From Cognaticolwellia aestuarii (GTDB lineage Bacteria; Pseudomonadota; Gammaproteobacteria; Enterobacterales; Alteromonadaceae): a stretch of 64,000 bases of DNA. Position numbers and translations under genes: made by a program. The stretch covers positions 1 to 64,000 of the forward strand of contig NZ_MUZV01000015.1 of the NCBI RefSeq assembly GCF_002000025.1. The letters run 5' to 3'. The notes under the pieces were generated by a model that saw only the letters and a list, made by a program, of their open reading frames with translations, ran no database searches and was not told where the DNA came from. Below, piece after piece: positions 26,472 to 35,636 of the stretch; positions within the stretch are counted from its first letter, which is position 1; the number at the start of each line of letters is the position of its first letter.

Positions 26472-28079
26472 ATGATAATTCAGCTTTCTTTAGCAAAAAA
26501 AATAAATATTATTTTGATACTATTTGCCATTATCTTTCTAAGTACCACGGTGATTTTTTTCTGGTTCGATGAAAAGGAACTCAGTGAGAAATTTGTCAAG
26601 AGTAATTTAGAGAACCTTGCCTTGAACTATTTTGATTCGGTTAACACCATGATGTTAACCGGCACTGTCGCTAATAGAAAAATTGCTCAACAAAAAGCGT
26701 TAAGCCAAGAAGAAATCGTTGAAGCTCGAATTATCAGAGCGCCTGCATTAATTAAAACCTTTGGCAAAGGTTTTGATGAGCAAGCGGCAAACAATAAGTT
26801 TGAGCGCAGTGGTTTACTCGGTAATAAAGAGTTTAAACATATAGTGCAAGATGGTAAAGATATGATGAGCTTTATCATGCCGATCCGTGCGAGTAGTGAT
26901 TATCGCGGTACTAATTGCTTAACCTGTCATCAGGTACCTGAAAATGAAATTCTCGGTGCAGTTAAAATTACTTACGATTTAACCACGGTTAATAAAGAAA
27001 TAAACCAATCTATTATTCACGCAGGTATTTTACAGCTTATTATCACCGTGATCTGTTTCGCTTTACTAAGCTTTATGTTCAGTAAATTGGTTATTTCGCG
27101 TTTACGTCGTTTAAAGCATACGATTAATGATGTTGAGAAAAACCTTGATTTAAAGAAAACTATTAAAGTGCATTATGATGATGAATTAGGTGCTGTGAGT
27201 GCGGCACTTAATAGCATGATGGATAAATTTAAAGTGAGTTTTCTCTCATTTTCAAGTGCTACTGAGCAGCTTATTGGCTCAGCAAAAAATGTCGATGAAA
27301 TTTCTACTTTAACTCGAGAAGCAGTACTGCAACAAAAAAACGGTACAGACTCTGTTGCCGCAGCCATTAATGAACTTGATGCTTCTGCAGATGACGTACA
27401 GAGCAATACAGAGATGGCCGCTGAAAAGTCGGTTAGTGCTAGTGAAAGTGCATCGCAAGGTTTGGTATTGGTTGATAGTGCTAAAACTGGCATTAATCAA
27501 CTGCGCGATCAAGTTATTGAAAATACCTCGATGATCACAGAATTAAGTAATAAAACTAATGAAGTTGGCAGTGTACTTGACGTTATTACGGGTATTGCCG
27601 AGCAAACTAACTTACTAGCGCTTAATGCCGCTATTGAGGCTGCCCGTGCAGGCGAGCATGGACGAGGTTTTGCGGTAGTGGCAAGTGAAGTTAGAAGCTT
27701 GGCAACGAGAACACGTGAATCTATAGATCAAATTCAAGCGACTATCGGCAGTTTGCAAGTTGATGCAAAACAAGCGGTAACTTCGATGAATGTGGTGAGT
27801 GAGCAAGCCAGTGAAAAAGCACAAGATGTGACTGATGTTGCGAGTTTACTTGAAGGTATTGCTAAGCAAATTCGTGAACTTGATGAACTCAACTGCCAGA
27901 TTTCAGATGCAGCTAAACAACAAAATATTGCTGCTGATGAAATCAATAAGAATGTTGTTGATATCAGTAACGCCGCAGAACAATCAAGTGAAGATGCGAT
28001 AAAAGGTAAGCAAATTAGTGAAGAGTTGCTTGAACTTGCGTATGAACTAAGTAGCCAATTATCTAAATTTAAACTTTAA
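26472..28079 (+). CDS. Methyl-accepting chemotaxis protein with CxxCH haem-type sensor domain
   Basis: I start at ATG 26472 (535 residues), giving a standard MCP N-terminus. TM1 is at about 10-32. The periplasmic domain at about 33-182 is DUF3365/Tll0287-like and contains NCLTCHQ (Cys149, Cys152, His153), a covalent haem c attachment motif. TM2 is at about 183-205, followed by HAMP and the signalling hairpin with EQTNLLALNAAIEAARAGE. It should send redox, oxygen or NO information to the Che system; the ligand is inferred. The longer open frame to TTG 26394 adds an unlikely hydrophobic leader. Confidence 0.92.
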   Translation: MIIQLSLAKKINIILILFAIIFLSTTVIFFWFDEKELSEKFVKSNLENLALNYFDSVNTMMLTGTVANRKIAQQKALSQEEIVEARIIRAPALIKTFGKGFDEQAANNKFERSGLLGNKEFKHIVQDGKDMMSFIMPIRASSDYRGTNCLTCHQVPENEILGAVKITYDLTTVNKEINQSIIHAGILQLIITVICFALLSFMFSKLVISRLRRLKHTINDVEKNLDLKKTIKVHYDDELGAVSAALNSMMDKFKVSFLSFSSATEQLIGSAKNVDEISTLTREAVLQQKNGTDSVAAAINELDASADDVQSNTEMAAEKSVSASESASQGLVLVDSAKTGINQLRDQVIENTSMITELSNKTNEVGSVLDVITGIAEQTNLLALNAAIEAARAGEHGRGFAVVASEVRSLATRTRESIDQIQATIGSLQVDAKQAVTSMNVVSEQASEKAQDVTDVASLLEGIAKQIRELDELNCQISDAAKQQNIAADEINKNVVDISNAAEQSSEDAIKGKQISEELLELAYELSSQLSKFKL

Positions 28080-28146
28080 CGGCTAAAGTGCCGTGATTCG
28101 GTAGCTAGTTTAGTCATAGCAACGAGTTAACCTATTTTACAATATG

Positions 28147-28182
28147 AAAGAGCTTTGTGATTAACAAAGCTCTTTTTATTTA
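28147..28182 (+). terminator. Intrinsic terminator of the chemoreceptor gene
   Basis: AAAGAGCTTTGT (28147-28158) pairs perfectly with ACAAAGCTCTTT (28164-28175), followed by TTATTT on the plus strand. Confidence 0.88.
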
Positions 28183-28230
28183 AATAACACACCGCTAATC
28201 AATATTTTTAAGTGATTGCGCTTATTTTAC

Positions 28231-28250
28231 TTATCACGGACTCAGGTTAT
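28231..28250. repeat. Copy of dispersed AACCTGA-core repeat (degenerate)
   Basis: TTATCACGGACTCAGGTTAT matches the pattern TTATCCRGAGYTCAGGTTA shared with copies at 40544-40564, 40755-40777 and 52401-52419. It abuts the stop of the membrane fusion protein gene. Confidence 0.45.
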
Positions 28251-29333
28251 TTACCCTTCGGTATTGGGGGGATTAATTACGGTGTCACCAGCATTTAACC
28301 CTGATAATACGATGGTCATAGTCTCACTACTGTGTTTCCCTAAACGTACGAACCTGCGTTGTAACTCACCATTTTCTTCTATCCAGACAACGTTTAGCTG
28401 TCCTATGCTGACGATTTTATTGCTCGGCACTTGTAACACTTGCTGTGACTCTGTCGGGATCAGCATTTTGGCATACATACCTGGTAGTAGCTTTAGGTTG
28501 TTGCTAATACTTGCTTTGATTAAAAAACTACGTGAAGCGGTATTTGCTGCAGGTACTATTTCTTCAATTTGTGCACTTAATGTTTGCTTAATTGATGGCA
28601 CTTCTACTTGAATAGTTTGCCCCTGTTGTAAAGTGATGGCGAGCTGCTCCCTAACGTTTGCTTCAACCCTAAGTGTTAGAGGGTTATAAATGGCGAGTAA
28701 TTTTTTACCTAGCTGTGCCGTATCACCCGGTTCAGCAAAACGATTTACAACTTTACCATCAATTGGTGCGGTAATTGTAGCGTAAGCCAAGGTAGACTGT
28801 GCCTGTTGTCGTGCCTGTTTAGCCGCGGTTAACTCAGCTTTAATGCTTTGAAAACTTGCTTTTTGGCTATCAAGTTCAGCGGTGGAGAGCAATTTATTAC
28901 TATAGAGCTTTTTGGCTCGTGTTAAGCTTTTTTCTACTTCATAGTAACGAGCAGAGACGCTATTGATACGTTCTTGTGCTTGCGACACTAAGGCTAATAA
29001 GTCAGATTTTTCAAGCTCAATCAATACATCGCCCAGTGCAACAGTGTCTCCTGCACGGACCTTTATTTGCTCAATTCTAGCTAAAAGTCGAGAGGAGATT
29101 ATAGTCGCTTGCTTCGCTTCAATACCGGCTGAAACCGGTTCATAAGCTATTAGTTCTTGGTATGAGACAATAAATTGCTCGCTAATTGGCACTGAACTTT
29201 TTAGGTGCTGGTTACCTTGGAGTTTTGGTGCAATTTTTTCATCAAATGAACCCGCAAGCCAAGCAACCATAGCTAATAAAATGATGATGGCAATAACAGG
29301 AATGAAAGCTTTCTTAATTAGCGTGGTGTTCAT
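28251..29333 (-). CDS. RND efflux periplasmic adaptor (membrane fusion protein)
   Basis: The 360-residue HlyD/AcrA-type protein has an N-terminal membrane anchor (about 8-28), a lipoyl/barrel-sandwich half-motif IKVRAGDTVALGDVLIEL, an alpha-helical hairpin (about 105-165), ATITAPIDGKV as the second lipoyl half and a beta-barrel domain. It bridges the pump to an outer membrane channel. Its start overlaps the stop of the pump gene by 4 bases, and the whole transcript begins with the ArsR gene. No outer membrane factor gene is present. Confidence 0.92.
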   Translation of the reverse strand: MNTTLIKKAFIPVIAIIILLAMVAWLAGSFDEKIAPKLQGNQHLKSSVPISEQFIVSYQELIAYEPVSAGIEAKQATIISSRLLARIEQIKVRAGDTVALGDVLIELEKSDLLALVSQAQERINSVSARYYEVEKSLTRAKKLYSNKLLSTAELDSQKASFQSIKAELTAAKQARQQAQSTLAYATITAPIDGKVVNRFAEPGDTAQLGKKLLAIYNPLTLRVEANVREQLAITLQQGQTIQVEVPSIKQTLSAQIEEIVPAANTASRSFLIKASISNNLKLLPGMYAKMLIPTESQQVLQVPSNKIVSIGQLNVVWIEENGELQRRFVRLGKHSSETMTIVLSGLNAGDTVINPPNTEG

Positions 29334-32300
29334 GATAGTTCCTCGGTGTTAGCCGTACTTTGTGGCTTATCAAAAATGAGTGCGTAAACGATTGGGACGA
29401 CAAGCAAGGTAAATAAAGTTGAAGAAATAATGCCAAAAATAATCGCTATAGCTAAACCACTAAATACTGGGTCTAGGGTGATAATTAAATTACCTAACAA
29501 TGTGGTGCCTGCGGTTAATAGCACAGGGCGCATTCTTACTGCTCCGGCTTGAATTAATGCTTCATTAATTGTTTCTCCAGTATTGCGAGCTTGAGTAATA
29601 AACTCAATCAATATTAGAGAGTTACGTACCACAATACCGGCAAGAGCAATCATACCTATCATAGCCGTAGCGGTGAATAAGACCGGCTCAGGGGCTCCGG
29701 CAATTTCACGCTCACCAAACTGATTTAACAATAAAAAACCTGGCATAATACCAATCACTGTTAAAGGAATTGCCGACATAATAATGCCTGATAAGGCAGC
29801 AGATTTGGTTTGTATACGCAAAACGATATAAATCGCCAGTAAAGCAAAAGCAAATGCTAACCCCATGTCTCGAAATACTCTGATAGTAATGCGCCATTCG
29901 CCTTCACCACTCCATACCAGCTCGACATTATTCGGCAGTGACCAAGTATTGCCGCCGCCGTTAGTTAAGAAGGTTCTGGCTTGCCAATCCTGTGCAGCAT
30001 TGGCACTGTTTAAATCGGCACTAACATCAGCAATAATTTCTCCTGGGGTTCTTCCTGAGATATCAGCAGTGATATACACGGCAGGCTTTAGATCTTTATG
30101 ATAGATAGGTTTATCATTTATTGACGTTGCAAAATAGCCAAGCTCTCCAAGTGCAACTAGAGACTGTGGGGCTAAATCAATGCCTTGTGCTGTGGTTTGT
30201 TGAACGATGCCTGATTGTCCTTTAACCGTAATGCGTTGTAAGTCGCTCACCGTGGAGCGTTGCGCTATTGGTAGCTGTAACTTTATTGCCAGTGGAGTGG
30301 CATTATCTTCATCGTGCATGAAGCTGACAATCTCGCCCTGATTAGCAATGTCTAACGCTTGATTGATATCTTTGGTAGCAACACCTGAAAGTGCCGCTTT
30401 ATTTTTATCAGTGATAAAGCGAAGTTTTTGCTTGTCGTCACCCACCATAGTGTCTACTTCAACAACATGAGGCTCTAATGCTAACCTATTAGCCACGATT
30501 GTGGCGGCATCGCGTAATTGTTGATATTGGGTATATTCATCGCCATAGAGCTCAGCTACAAGTGTGCTCATTACTGGTGGCCCTGGTGGCACTTCAACTA
30601 CCTTAAGTTTAATACCGTCAGTGTTGAGTGGCGCTAGCAATGCTCGCATTCTCAGAACTACGCCATGTGATTGGTGTTCACGGGCGGTTTTATCAACGAG
30701 AATAACTCTGATATCAGCAGTATTTGGCATTTGTCGAAAGTAATATTGCCTTACCATACCATTAAAATCGATTGGAGAAGATTCACCGACATAATTAGCG
30801 ATTGTTTTGACTTCGGGCAGTTGTTGAATGATGTTTGAAACTTTTTTGGTCATTGCTGCGGTTTGTTCTAATGTGGCACTTTCTGGCATATCGACAATTA
30901 TTTGCACTTCATTTTTATTGTCAAAAGGTAACAGCTTTAATGGAACTAAGCGCAATACTGGCAGCATGGCTGCGATAATGAATAAGGCCAATAAAAGCCA
31001 AAGAACGGCCTTTCCTTTTTTTCTACTCGCTAATAAAGGGGTAAGCATTCGACGGTAGAATTGGCTAAAACCATGGTTTTGTTGATTTGTATCAGCCGCC
31101 ACTTTAGGTTTAATTAACTTAGCAGCTAACCATGGTGTTACTAGAAATGCTACTAGCGTACTACTAATGACGCTCATAGGCACATTGAATGCCATTGGTG
31201 CCATGTATGGTCCCATCATGCCAGTGATGAAGGCGAGTGGAATAAACGCCAGTACGATGGTAAATGTTGACATGATCAATGGCACGCGTATTTCATTGAT
31301 AGCATCGACTATTTTATCTTTTAACTTACCTTTGCCTTTTGCTATGTAACGTTCAATGTTGTCTACGCCAGTAATGGGGTCATCAACCAATAAACCGAGC
31401 GATAAAATAAGCGCAAAAAGTGTTACCCGATTGATGGTATAACCAAAGGCTAAATCTAATGATAATGTGATGCCATAACAAATAGGTACCGCGAGTCCAA
31501 CCACTAAAGCAGGGCGCCAGCCAAGAAAAACACCGATAAAAACAACCACGGTAAAAACGGCGAAGGCCAAACTGGTGGTTAAGTTATTCACTTTTTCATT
31601 GGCGGTTTCGCCATAATCTCTAAGCACCTCTACCTGTACGCCTTGTGGAAAAATACTTTGTTGTAGCTGTGCTATTTTTTCATGTACCGCTTCGGCAACA
31701 TTAACGGCATTGCTACCTTTTTGCTTCGCAACACTTATCGTGACAAAAGGGTGATCAGGACTATTTTTATTAGGGTGGGCGTTAGTAAAATCTAACCAGT
31801 GGTATGCCTGTTGTTCTGCCGGGCCATCAACTATTGCAGCAATATCTTTCAAAATTACCGTCGCACCATTGACCACTAAAATAGGCGTAGCAGCCAAACT
31901 GTCTTTATCTCTAAACACATCGCCACTTTCCAAAATAACCGAGCTATTTGATAAAGTAATATTACCTAAATGTTGTAGTTGGTTGGATGATTGAATCGCC
32001 TTAATAACATCGGCTGTTGTAACCTGCCTCGCTGTCATTTGCTCTGGATCGAGGTTTACTTGGATCTCTCGTGTACGGCCGCCAACAATATTAACTTCAC
32101 TGGTATCATCGATAGCTTGTAAAAAGGTAGTGATTTCTTCAGCAAGCCTTCTTAAAGCAAAGTCATCAACTTGTTCGGGAGAGTCACTCCACAAGCCAAG
32201 CATAACAATAGGAACATCATCAACCTCAACGGGGCTAACACGCCAACTACTGACCAGTGCAGGAATTTTATTGGTATTAGCGTGTAATTTGTTATAAGTA

Positions 32301-32641
32301 TTGAGTAACGCACTTTCTCTATTTTCTCCAACATGAAACCTTAAGGTAACCACTGATTGGCCATTGTTGGTCATTGAATAAACGTGTTCGACGCCACTAA
32401 TTTGTGAAAGTAACTTCTCCAGCGGTGTGGTCACTAAACGTGCTGCTTGATTGGCGTTTATACCGGGGCTTGTGACAATAATGTCAATCATCGGAACGAC
32501 AATTTGAGGCTCTTCTTCCCTTGGGGTGTATTTTAACGCAATAAAGCCTGAAACGATTGAAAGTATGAGTAAAAACAAAGGTAGCTTACTATTTAACACT
32601 GAGCCAATTAAGCGCTGGGTAAAATTTTGTTGGTTGGTCAT
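29330..32641 (-). CDS. RND-family efflux pump (AcrB/MdtB-like)
   Basis: The 1103-residue inner-membrane transporter has a TM1 at about 15-32, a large periplasmic porter domain, TM2-6 including the proton-relay motif GLLVDDPITGVDN, a second porter domain and a final membrane bundle (MIALAGIVVRNSLILIEF). It is slightly longer than AcrB. The paired Asp residues indicate a proton-driven pump. The closest broad class is hydrophobe/amphiphile efflux rather than metal (CzcA). Translationally coupled to both neighbours (4-base overlaps). Confidence 0.94.
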   Translation of the reverse strand: MTNQQNFTQRLIGSVLNSKLPLFLLILSIVSGFIALKYTPREEEPQIVVPMIDIIVTSPGINANQAARLVTTPLEKLLSQISGVEHVYSMTNNGQSVVTLRFHVGENRESALLNTYNKLHANTNKIPALVSSWRVSPVEVDDVPIVMLGLWSDSPEQVDDFALRRLAEEITTFLQAIDDTSEVNIVGGRTREIQVNLDPEQMTARQVTTADVIKAIQSSNQLQHLGNITLSNSSVILESGDVFRDKDSLAATPILVVNGATVILKDIAAIVDGPAEQQAYHWLDFTNAHPNKNSPDHPFVTISVAKQKGSNAVNVAEAVHEKIAQLQQSIFPQGVQVEVLRDYGETANEKVNNLTTSLAFAVFTVVVFIGVFLGWRPALVVGLAVPICYGITLSLDLAFGYTINRVTLFALILSLGLLVDDPITGVDNIERYIAKGKGKLKDKIVDAINEIRVPLIMSTFTIVLAFIPLAFITGMMGPYMAPMAFNVPMSVISSTLVAFLVTPWLAAKLIKPKVAADTNQQNHGFSQFYRRMLTPLLASRKKGKAVLWLLLALFIIAAMLPVLRLVPLKLLPFDNKNEVQIIVDMPESATLEQTAAMTKKVSNIIQQLPEVKTIANYVGESSPIDFNGMVRQYYFRQMPNTADIRVILVDKTAREHQSHGVVLRMRALLAPLNTDGIKLKVVEVPPGPPVMSTLVAELYGDEYTQYQQLRDAATIVANRLALEPHVVEVDTMVGDDKQKLRFITDKNKAALSGVATKDINQALDIANQGEIVSFMHDEDNATPLAIKLQLPIAQRSTVSDLQRITVKGQSGIVQQTTAQGIDLAPQSLVALGELGYFATSINDKPIYHKDLKPAVYITADISGRTPGEIIADVSADLNSANAAQDWQARTFLTNGGGNTWSLPNNVELVWSGEGEWRITIRVFRDMGLAFAFALLAIYIVLRIQTKSAALSGIIMSAIPLTVIGIMPGFLLLNQFGEREIAGAPEPVLFTATAMIGMIALAGIVVRNSLILIEFITQARNTGETINEALIQAGAVRMRPVLLTAGTTLLGNLIITLDPVFSGLAIAIIFGIISSTLFTLLVVPIVYALIFDKPQSTANTEELS

Positions 32642-32961
32642 TTTCTTATTTTCCTTTGCGCACTATCACAAAACTGTTGTTGTAGATAAAACAGTAAATC
32701 CTTAATTTCAGCATTATGAATTCTGTAATAAATAGTTTGCGATTCCCTTCTTGTTGCCACTAAGCCATTTTCTCTGAGTTTAGTTAGATGTTGCGACAAG
32801 GCCGATTGTGATAAATCAATTTGTTTATTTAAATCACCGACGGTAAGTTCACTATCGGCAAGGCAACAGAGGATCATGAGTCGATAATGGTTTGAAAGTA
32901 GTTTTAGTATAGCGGCCACTTCTTTGGCATTTTCTGACAGTTCAGCAGGTTTTATATTCAT
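32638..32961 (-). CDS. ArsR-family repressor with persulfide-sensor cysteine pair (SqrR/BigR/HlyU-like)
   Basis: The 107-residue winged-helix protein has the recognition region LSQSALSQHLTKLRENGLV and wing RRESQTIYYRI. Cys32/Cys33 in LILCCLAD-like context and Cys98 in QQQFCD sit where SqrR, BigR and Vibrio HlyU keep the two Cys that form a tetrasulfide link. The ArsR metal motif ELCVCDL is replaced by ELTVGDL, so it is not an arsenic sensor. It is the first gene of the efflux operon and probably represses it and the divergent DUF2892 gene. Confidence 0.88.
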   Translation of the reverse strand: MNIKPAELSENAKEVAAILKLLSNHYRLMILCCLADSELTVGDLNKQIDLSQSALSQHLTKLRENGLVATRRESQTIYYRIHNAEIKDLLFYLQQQFCDSAQRKIRK

Positions 32962-33131
32962 TTTACCTCAGCGTAAATCTCTACCAACAAAGTTATATTT
33001 GACATATTAGCGCAACATTGTATATTAGTAAATTTTAAATAAGAAAAAGCTAATGTAGTATATTTTAATGTAGTAGTTATTAATTTAGGTTTTTCTAATT
33101 TTTTAGTTCTACTTTTGTGTGGAGAATAAAT
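32962..33131. promoter_or_regulatory. Shared promoter/operator region between arsR-type repressor and DUF2892 gene
   Basis: 170 AT-rich bases separate the divergent genes. The 10-mer TAATGTAGTA occurs twice with a 15-base period (33051-33060 and 33066-33075), and ACATTGTATATTAGTAAA lies at 33015-33032. These AT-rich repeats are candidates for the repressor site. No footprint-like palindrome is unambiguous. Confidence 0.4.
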
Positions 33132-33320
33132 ATGACTATCAATGAATGGTTACGATTAATCGCCGGTGTTATGATCTTGCTATCGTTATATCTTGCGATC
33201 AGCTTTTCAATCAACTGGTTGTGGTTTACTGCTTTTATTGGTGTCAACTTGCTGCAATCATCGTTGACTAAGTGGTGCCCAATGATGACTATTTTGCAGA
33301 AGTTTGGTGTTAAAAATTAA
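33132..33320 (+). CDS. DUF2892 (YgaP-type) small inner membrane protein
   Basis: The 62-residue product starts at ATG 33132, chosen for the GGAG 8 bases upstream. Two membrane segments (about 8-24 and 28-45) match the DUF2892 / YgaP transmembrane domain, which in YgaP is fused to a rhodanese. The conserved CPM motif (KWCPMMTIL) is present. In other bacteria such proteins accompany sulfide/persulfide-responsive ArsR regulators, which fits the divergent repressor. Confidence 0.85.
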   Translation: MTINEWLRLIAGVMILLSLYLAISFSINWLWFTAFIGVNLLQSSLTKWCPMMTILQKFGVKN

Positions 33321-33392
33321 TACTAATTGACGTCATTTTTTGCTCTGTATGGCATAACTTCTGTGGGTATACCGCTTAGTCGTTGATTTCAT

Positions 33393-33422
33393 AGCAATGT
33401 CTGAGTTAGCAATGCCTGAGTT
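33393..33422. repeat. 15-bp tandem duplication
   Basis: AGCAATGTCTGAGTT followed by AGCAATGCCTGAGTT, differing at one base, between the DUF2892 gene and the fldA terminator. Confidence 0.65.
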
Positions 33423-33469
33423 AGTACTGAGAAGTAACAAGCTCGCTTAAGACAGAGCAAAAGTTGTAA

Positions 33470-33497
33470 ACAAAAAAGCCAGCGGTTAGCTGGCTTT
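33470..33497 (-). terminator. Intrinsic terminator of the DUF2788-ybfE-fldA operon
   Basis: AAAGCCAGC (33475-33483) pairs with GCTGGCTTT (33489-33497); on the minus strand the stem is followed by TTTTTTG-like sequence. Confidence 0.85.
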
Positions 33498-33552
33498 ATA
33501 TTATTACGATAATGACCCACCCTAGGAGGGGCATAAACTATTGAATAATAAG

Positions 33553-34080
33553 TTAGTCTTCTAACTCTGCTAAGCATAGTTCGTTATAAATTTGTTTAAC
33601 CCAAGCATCAACTCGTGCTTCAGTTAATTCTGGTTGACGGTCTTCATCGATGCATAAACCGATAAAAGTATTTTCGTCAACTAAGCCTTTAGAGGCTTCA
33701 AATTCATAGCCTTGTGTTGGCCAGTTACCAACAATAATTGCACCTTTTGATTCAACGATATCACGTAATGGCTCCATTGCATCACAGAAGTACTCTGCGT
33801 AGTCTTCTTGATCGCCTAAGCCAAAAATAGCGACTAACTTATCAGTAAAGTCAATTTCTTCTAACTCAGGTAAGAAATCATCCCAGTCACATTGGTTTTC
33901 ACCATAGTACCAAGTAGGAATACCTAAAATTAATAAATCGAATGCTGCGATTTCTTCTTTAGTACTCTTGGCGATATCTTTTACATCAACAAGCTTTTTA
34001 CCCAATTTTTTTTGGATCATTTTACCTACAGCTTCGGTGTTTCCTGTATCACTTCCGAAAAATAAACCTACAATTGCCAT
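33553..34080 (-). CDS. fldA: Flavodoxin
   Basis: The FMN-binding electron carrier of 175 residues begins GLFFGSDTGNTE (phosphate-binding loop), followed by GIPTWYYGENQCDWDDF (first FMN loop) and FGLGDQEDYAEYF (second loop). This is the long-chain flavodoxin type. It is the last gene of an operon with ybfE and a DUF2788 gene. Confidence 0.96.
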   Translation of the reverse strand: MAIVGLFFGSDTGNTEAVGKMIQKKLGKKLVDVKDIAKSTKEEIAAFDLLILGIPTWYYGENQCDWDDFLPELEEIDFTDKLVAIFGLGDQEDYAEYFCDAMEPLRDIVESKGAIIVGNWPTQGYEFEASKGLVDENTFIGLCIDEDRQPELTEARVDAWVKQIYNELCLAELED

Positions 34081-34109
34081 GAATCTAACCTTTTATATCT
34101 AACTAAACT

Positions 34110-34391
34110 TTAATGTTCATTGGCATCAAGCGACTGAATTAATAAAGCTTCAATTAATTCACTTCGACTGAGACCCTTATCTTTTGATAAAGCGTCTAAG
34201 CGTTCAAATACACTTAGGTGTAATTTAAACTCAACACGCTTTAAACCATTGTTCTTATCACGCTTTACCTGATTACGCTTGTTTATTTTAACTTGAACAC
34301 TGCGCGAATGAGGATTCGTTTTTGGTCGTCCTGGACGCTTTTCATCGCTAAATAAGTCAATGGTTGTTAAATCTGCTACTTCTTTTGCCAT
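34110..34391 (-). CDS. ybfE: LexA-regulated protein, CopB-type RHH (YbfE)
   Basis: The 93-residue basic protein has GRPKTNP and a ribbon-helix-helix-like segment (VEFKLHLSVFERLDALS / LSRSELIEALL as landmarks). It matches YbfE, which sits before fldA in enterobacteria and is SOS controlled there. I see no CTGT-N8-ACAG LexA box upstream of the operon, so SOS control here is not supported. Confidence 0.85.
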   Translation of the reverse strand: MAKEVADLTTIDLFSDEKRPGRPKTNPHSRSVQVKINKRNQVKRDKNNGLKRVEFKLHLSVFERLDALSKDKGLSRSELIEALLIQSLDANEH

Positions 34392-34403
34392 TATATTACT
34401 TAC

Positions 34404-34631
34404 TTATCCAACGCCTTGGCTTTCCCAAACAAACTGAATGATACCTTTAGCAATAAAGCCGGCACATCCTAAAAATAATACAAAATAAACAACAACCTTC
34501 CCCATTTTAGGAACATCGTTTTTTTTCATTACATCATGGATTGATAACCCAATGAAAATAAAGATAAAAGCAAAAAATAAATTCAGCCCGACGGCTTCAA
34601 CTAGTTCAAAGTGTTCTGCTAACATAATCAA
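34404..34631 (-). CDS. DUF2788 small inner membrane protein
   Basis: The 75-residue protein has two hydrophobic segments (about 15-31 and 45-65) and a short loop with HDVMKKNDVPK. It matches DUF2788, found before ybfE-fldA in Shewanella and relatives. Function unknown; 12 bases upstream of ybfE, same operon. Confidence 0.8.
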   Translation of the reverse strand: MIMLAEHFELVEAVGLNLFFAFIFIFIGLSIHDVMKKNDVPKMGKVVVYFVLFLGCAGFIAKGIIQFVWESQGVG

Positions 34632-34868
34632 CCCTAAAATTTTCAGGGCGCACTATAGCATATCGTTGCTTTTAAACACATTAATTTTTGTTTACTAGCG
34701 TATGTTTTATCAATGCCACTTTGGTTATGAAGCCAATAAAATAAAGCGCTAAAGAATATTTTATTATCTCAATTGCACAAAATTTAACTGCTTGAAATTA
34801 GAGCTAGATCAATTAGCGCCTATAAATTGATAAGTTTATAACCGAACTCAAATGGCATTTACTTGTGA

Positions 34869-35636
34869 TCAAGTTGCTAAAAAGTTCACTACACTGCGAT
34901 TAAAAGCTATGGTTTTTTCAGCATGCAACCAATGACCAGCGCCTTGAATTACGCGGGCACGGCTTTGTGGAAATAGCCTAACTATTTCTGCTCTATGTTC
35001 AGGTAAGATATAATCTGAGTTTGCTCCCTTAATAAATAAGGTCGGGCCACTGTAAGTGTTGCTACCTTGATAAGTTCGCATAATATTCGGGTAGTTCTTG
35101 TCGATATTTTCAATATCGCATTTAAAGACGAATTGACCATCCTTACTGGTTAAGTTACCAAGCAAAAACTGTCTAACACTGAGGTTGTCGACATAATGCG
35201 CTAATTGTTTATCTGCGTCTTTACGTCCTTTTACTGAGCTTAAATCTATGGCTTTTAGTCCGTCAATGATTTGGTTGTGATGTGGCGGGTATTCTACCGG
35301 GGCGATATCTGCCACAATAAGTTTATCTACTCGTTCAGGGCAGGTAAGCGCTAACTCCATTGCTATCTTCCCCCCCATAGAATGCCCAAGTATGATGGCG
35401 CTCTCGATAGCCAAATGTTGCATTATTGCAACAATATCTTTTGCCATAGATGGATAGTCCATCAGCTCATTGTGAAATGAGTCGCCATGATTACGAACAT
35501 CAACACTGGTGACGCGATAGTTTTCTGACAGCGCTTTGGCAACCATATTAAGGTTTTCTAGACGGCCAAATAAACCATGTATTAGAATAATATCTTTACC
35601 GCTGCCCAGTTGTTGGTAATTTAAAAGCTGACTCAT
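34869..35636 (-). CDS. ybfF: Alpha/beta-hydrolase (YbfF esterase)
   Basis: The 255-residue hydrolase has LIHGLFGRLENL (oxyanion loop), nucleophile elbow GHSMGG, acidic residue in GANSDY and catalytic His in GAGHWLHAE. YbfF hydrolyses acyl esters including acyl-CoA in vitro. It is divergent from seqA-pgm, the usual partner arrangement in gammaproteobacteria. Confidence 0.92.
   Translation of the reverse strand: MSQLLNYQQLGSGKDIILIHGLFGRLENLNMVAKALSENYRVTSVDVRNHGDSFHNELMDYPSMAKDIVAIMQHLAIESAIILGHSMGGKIAMELALTCPERVDKLIVADIAPVEYPPHHNQIIDGLKAIDLSSVKGRKDADKQLAHYVDNLSVRQFLLGNLTSKDGQFVFKCDIENIDKNYPNIMRTYQGSNTYSGPTLFIKGANSDYILPEHRAEIVRLFPQSRARVIQGAGHWLHAEKTIAFNRSVVNFLAT

Noticed and set aside
34632..34720. 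LexA box before the DUF2788-ybfE-fldA operon
   Set aside because: No CTGT-N8-ACAG sequence is present, despite the name of the YbfE family.
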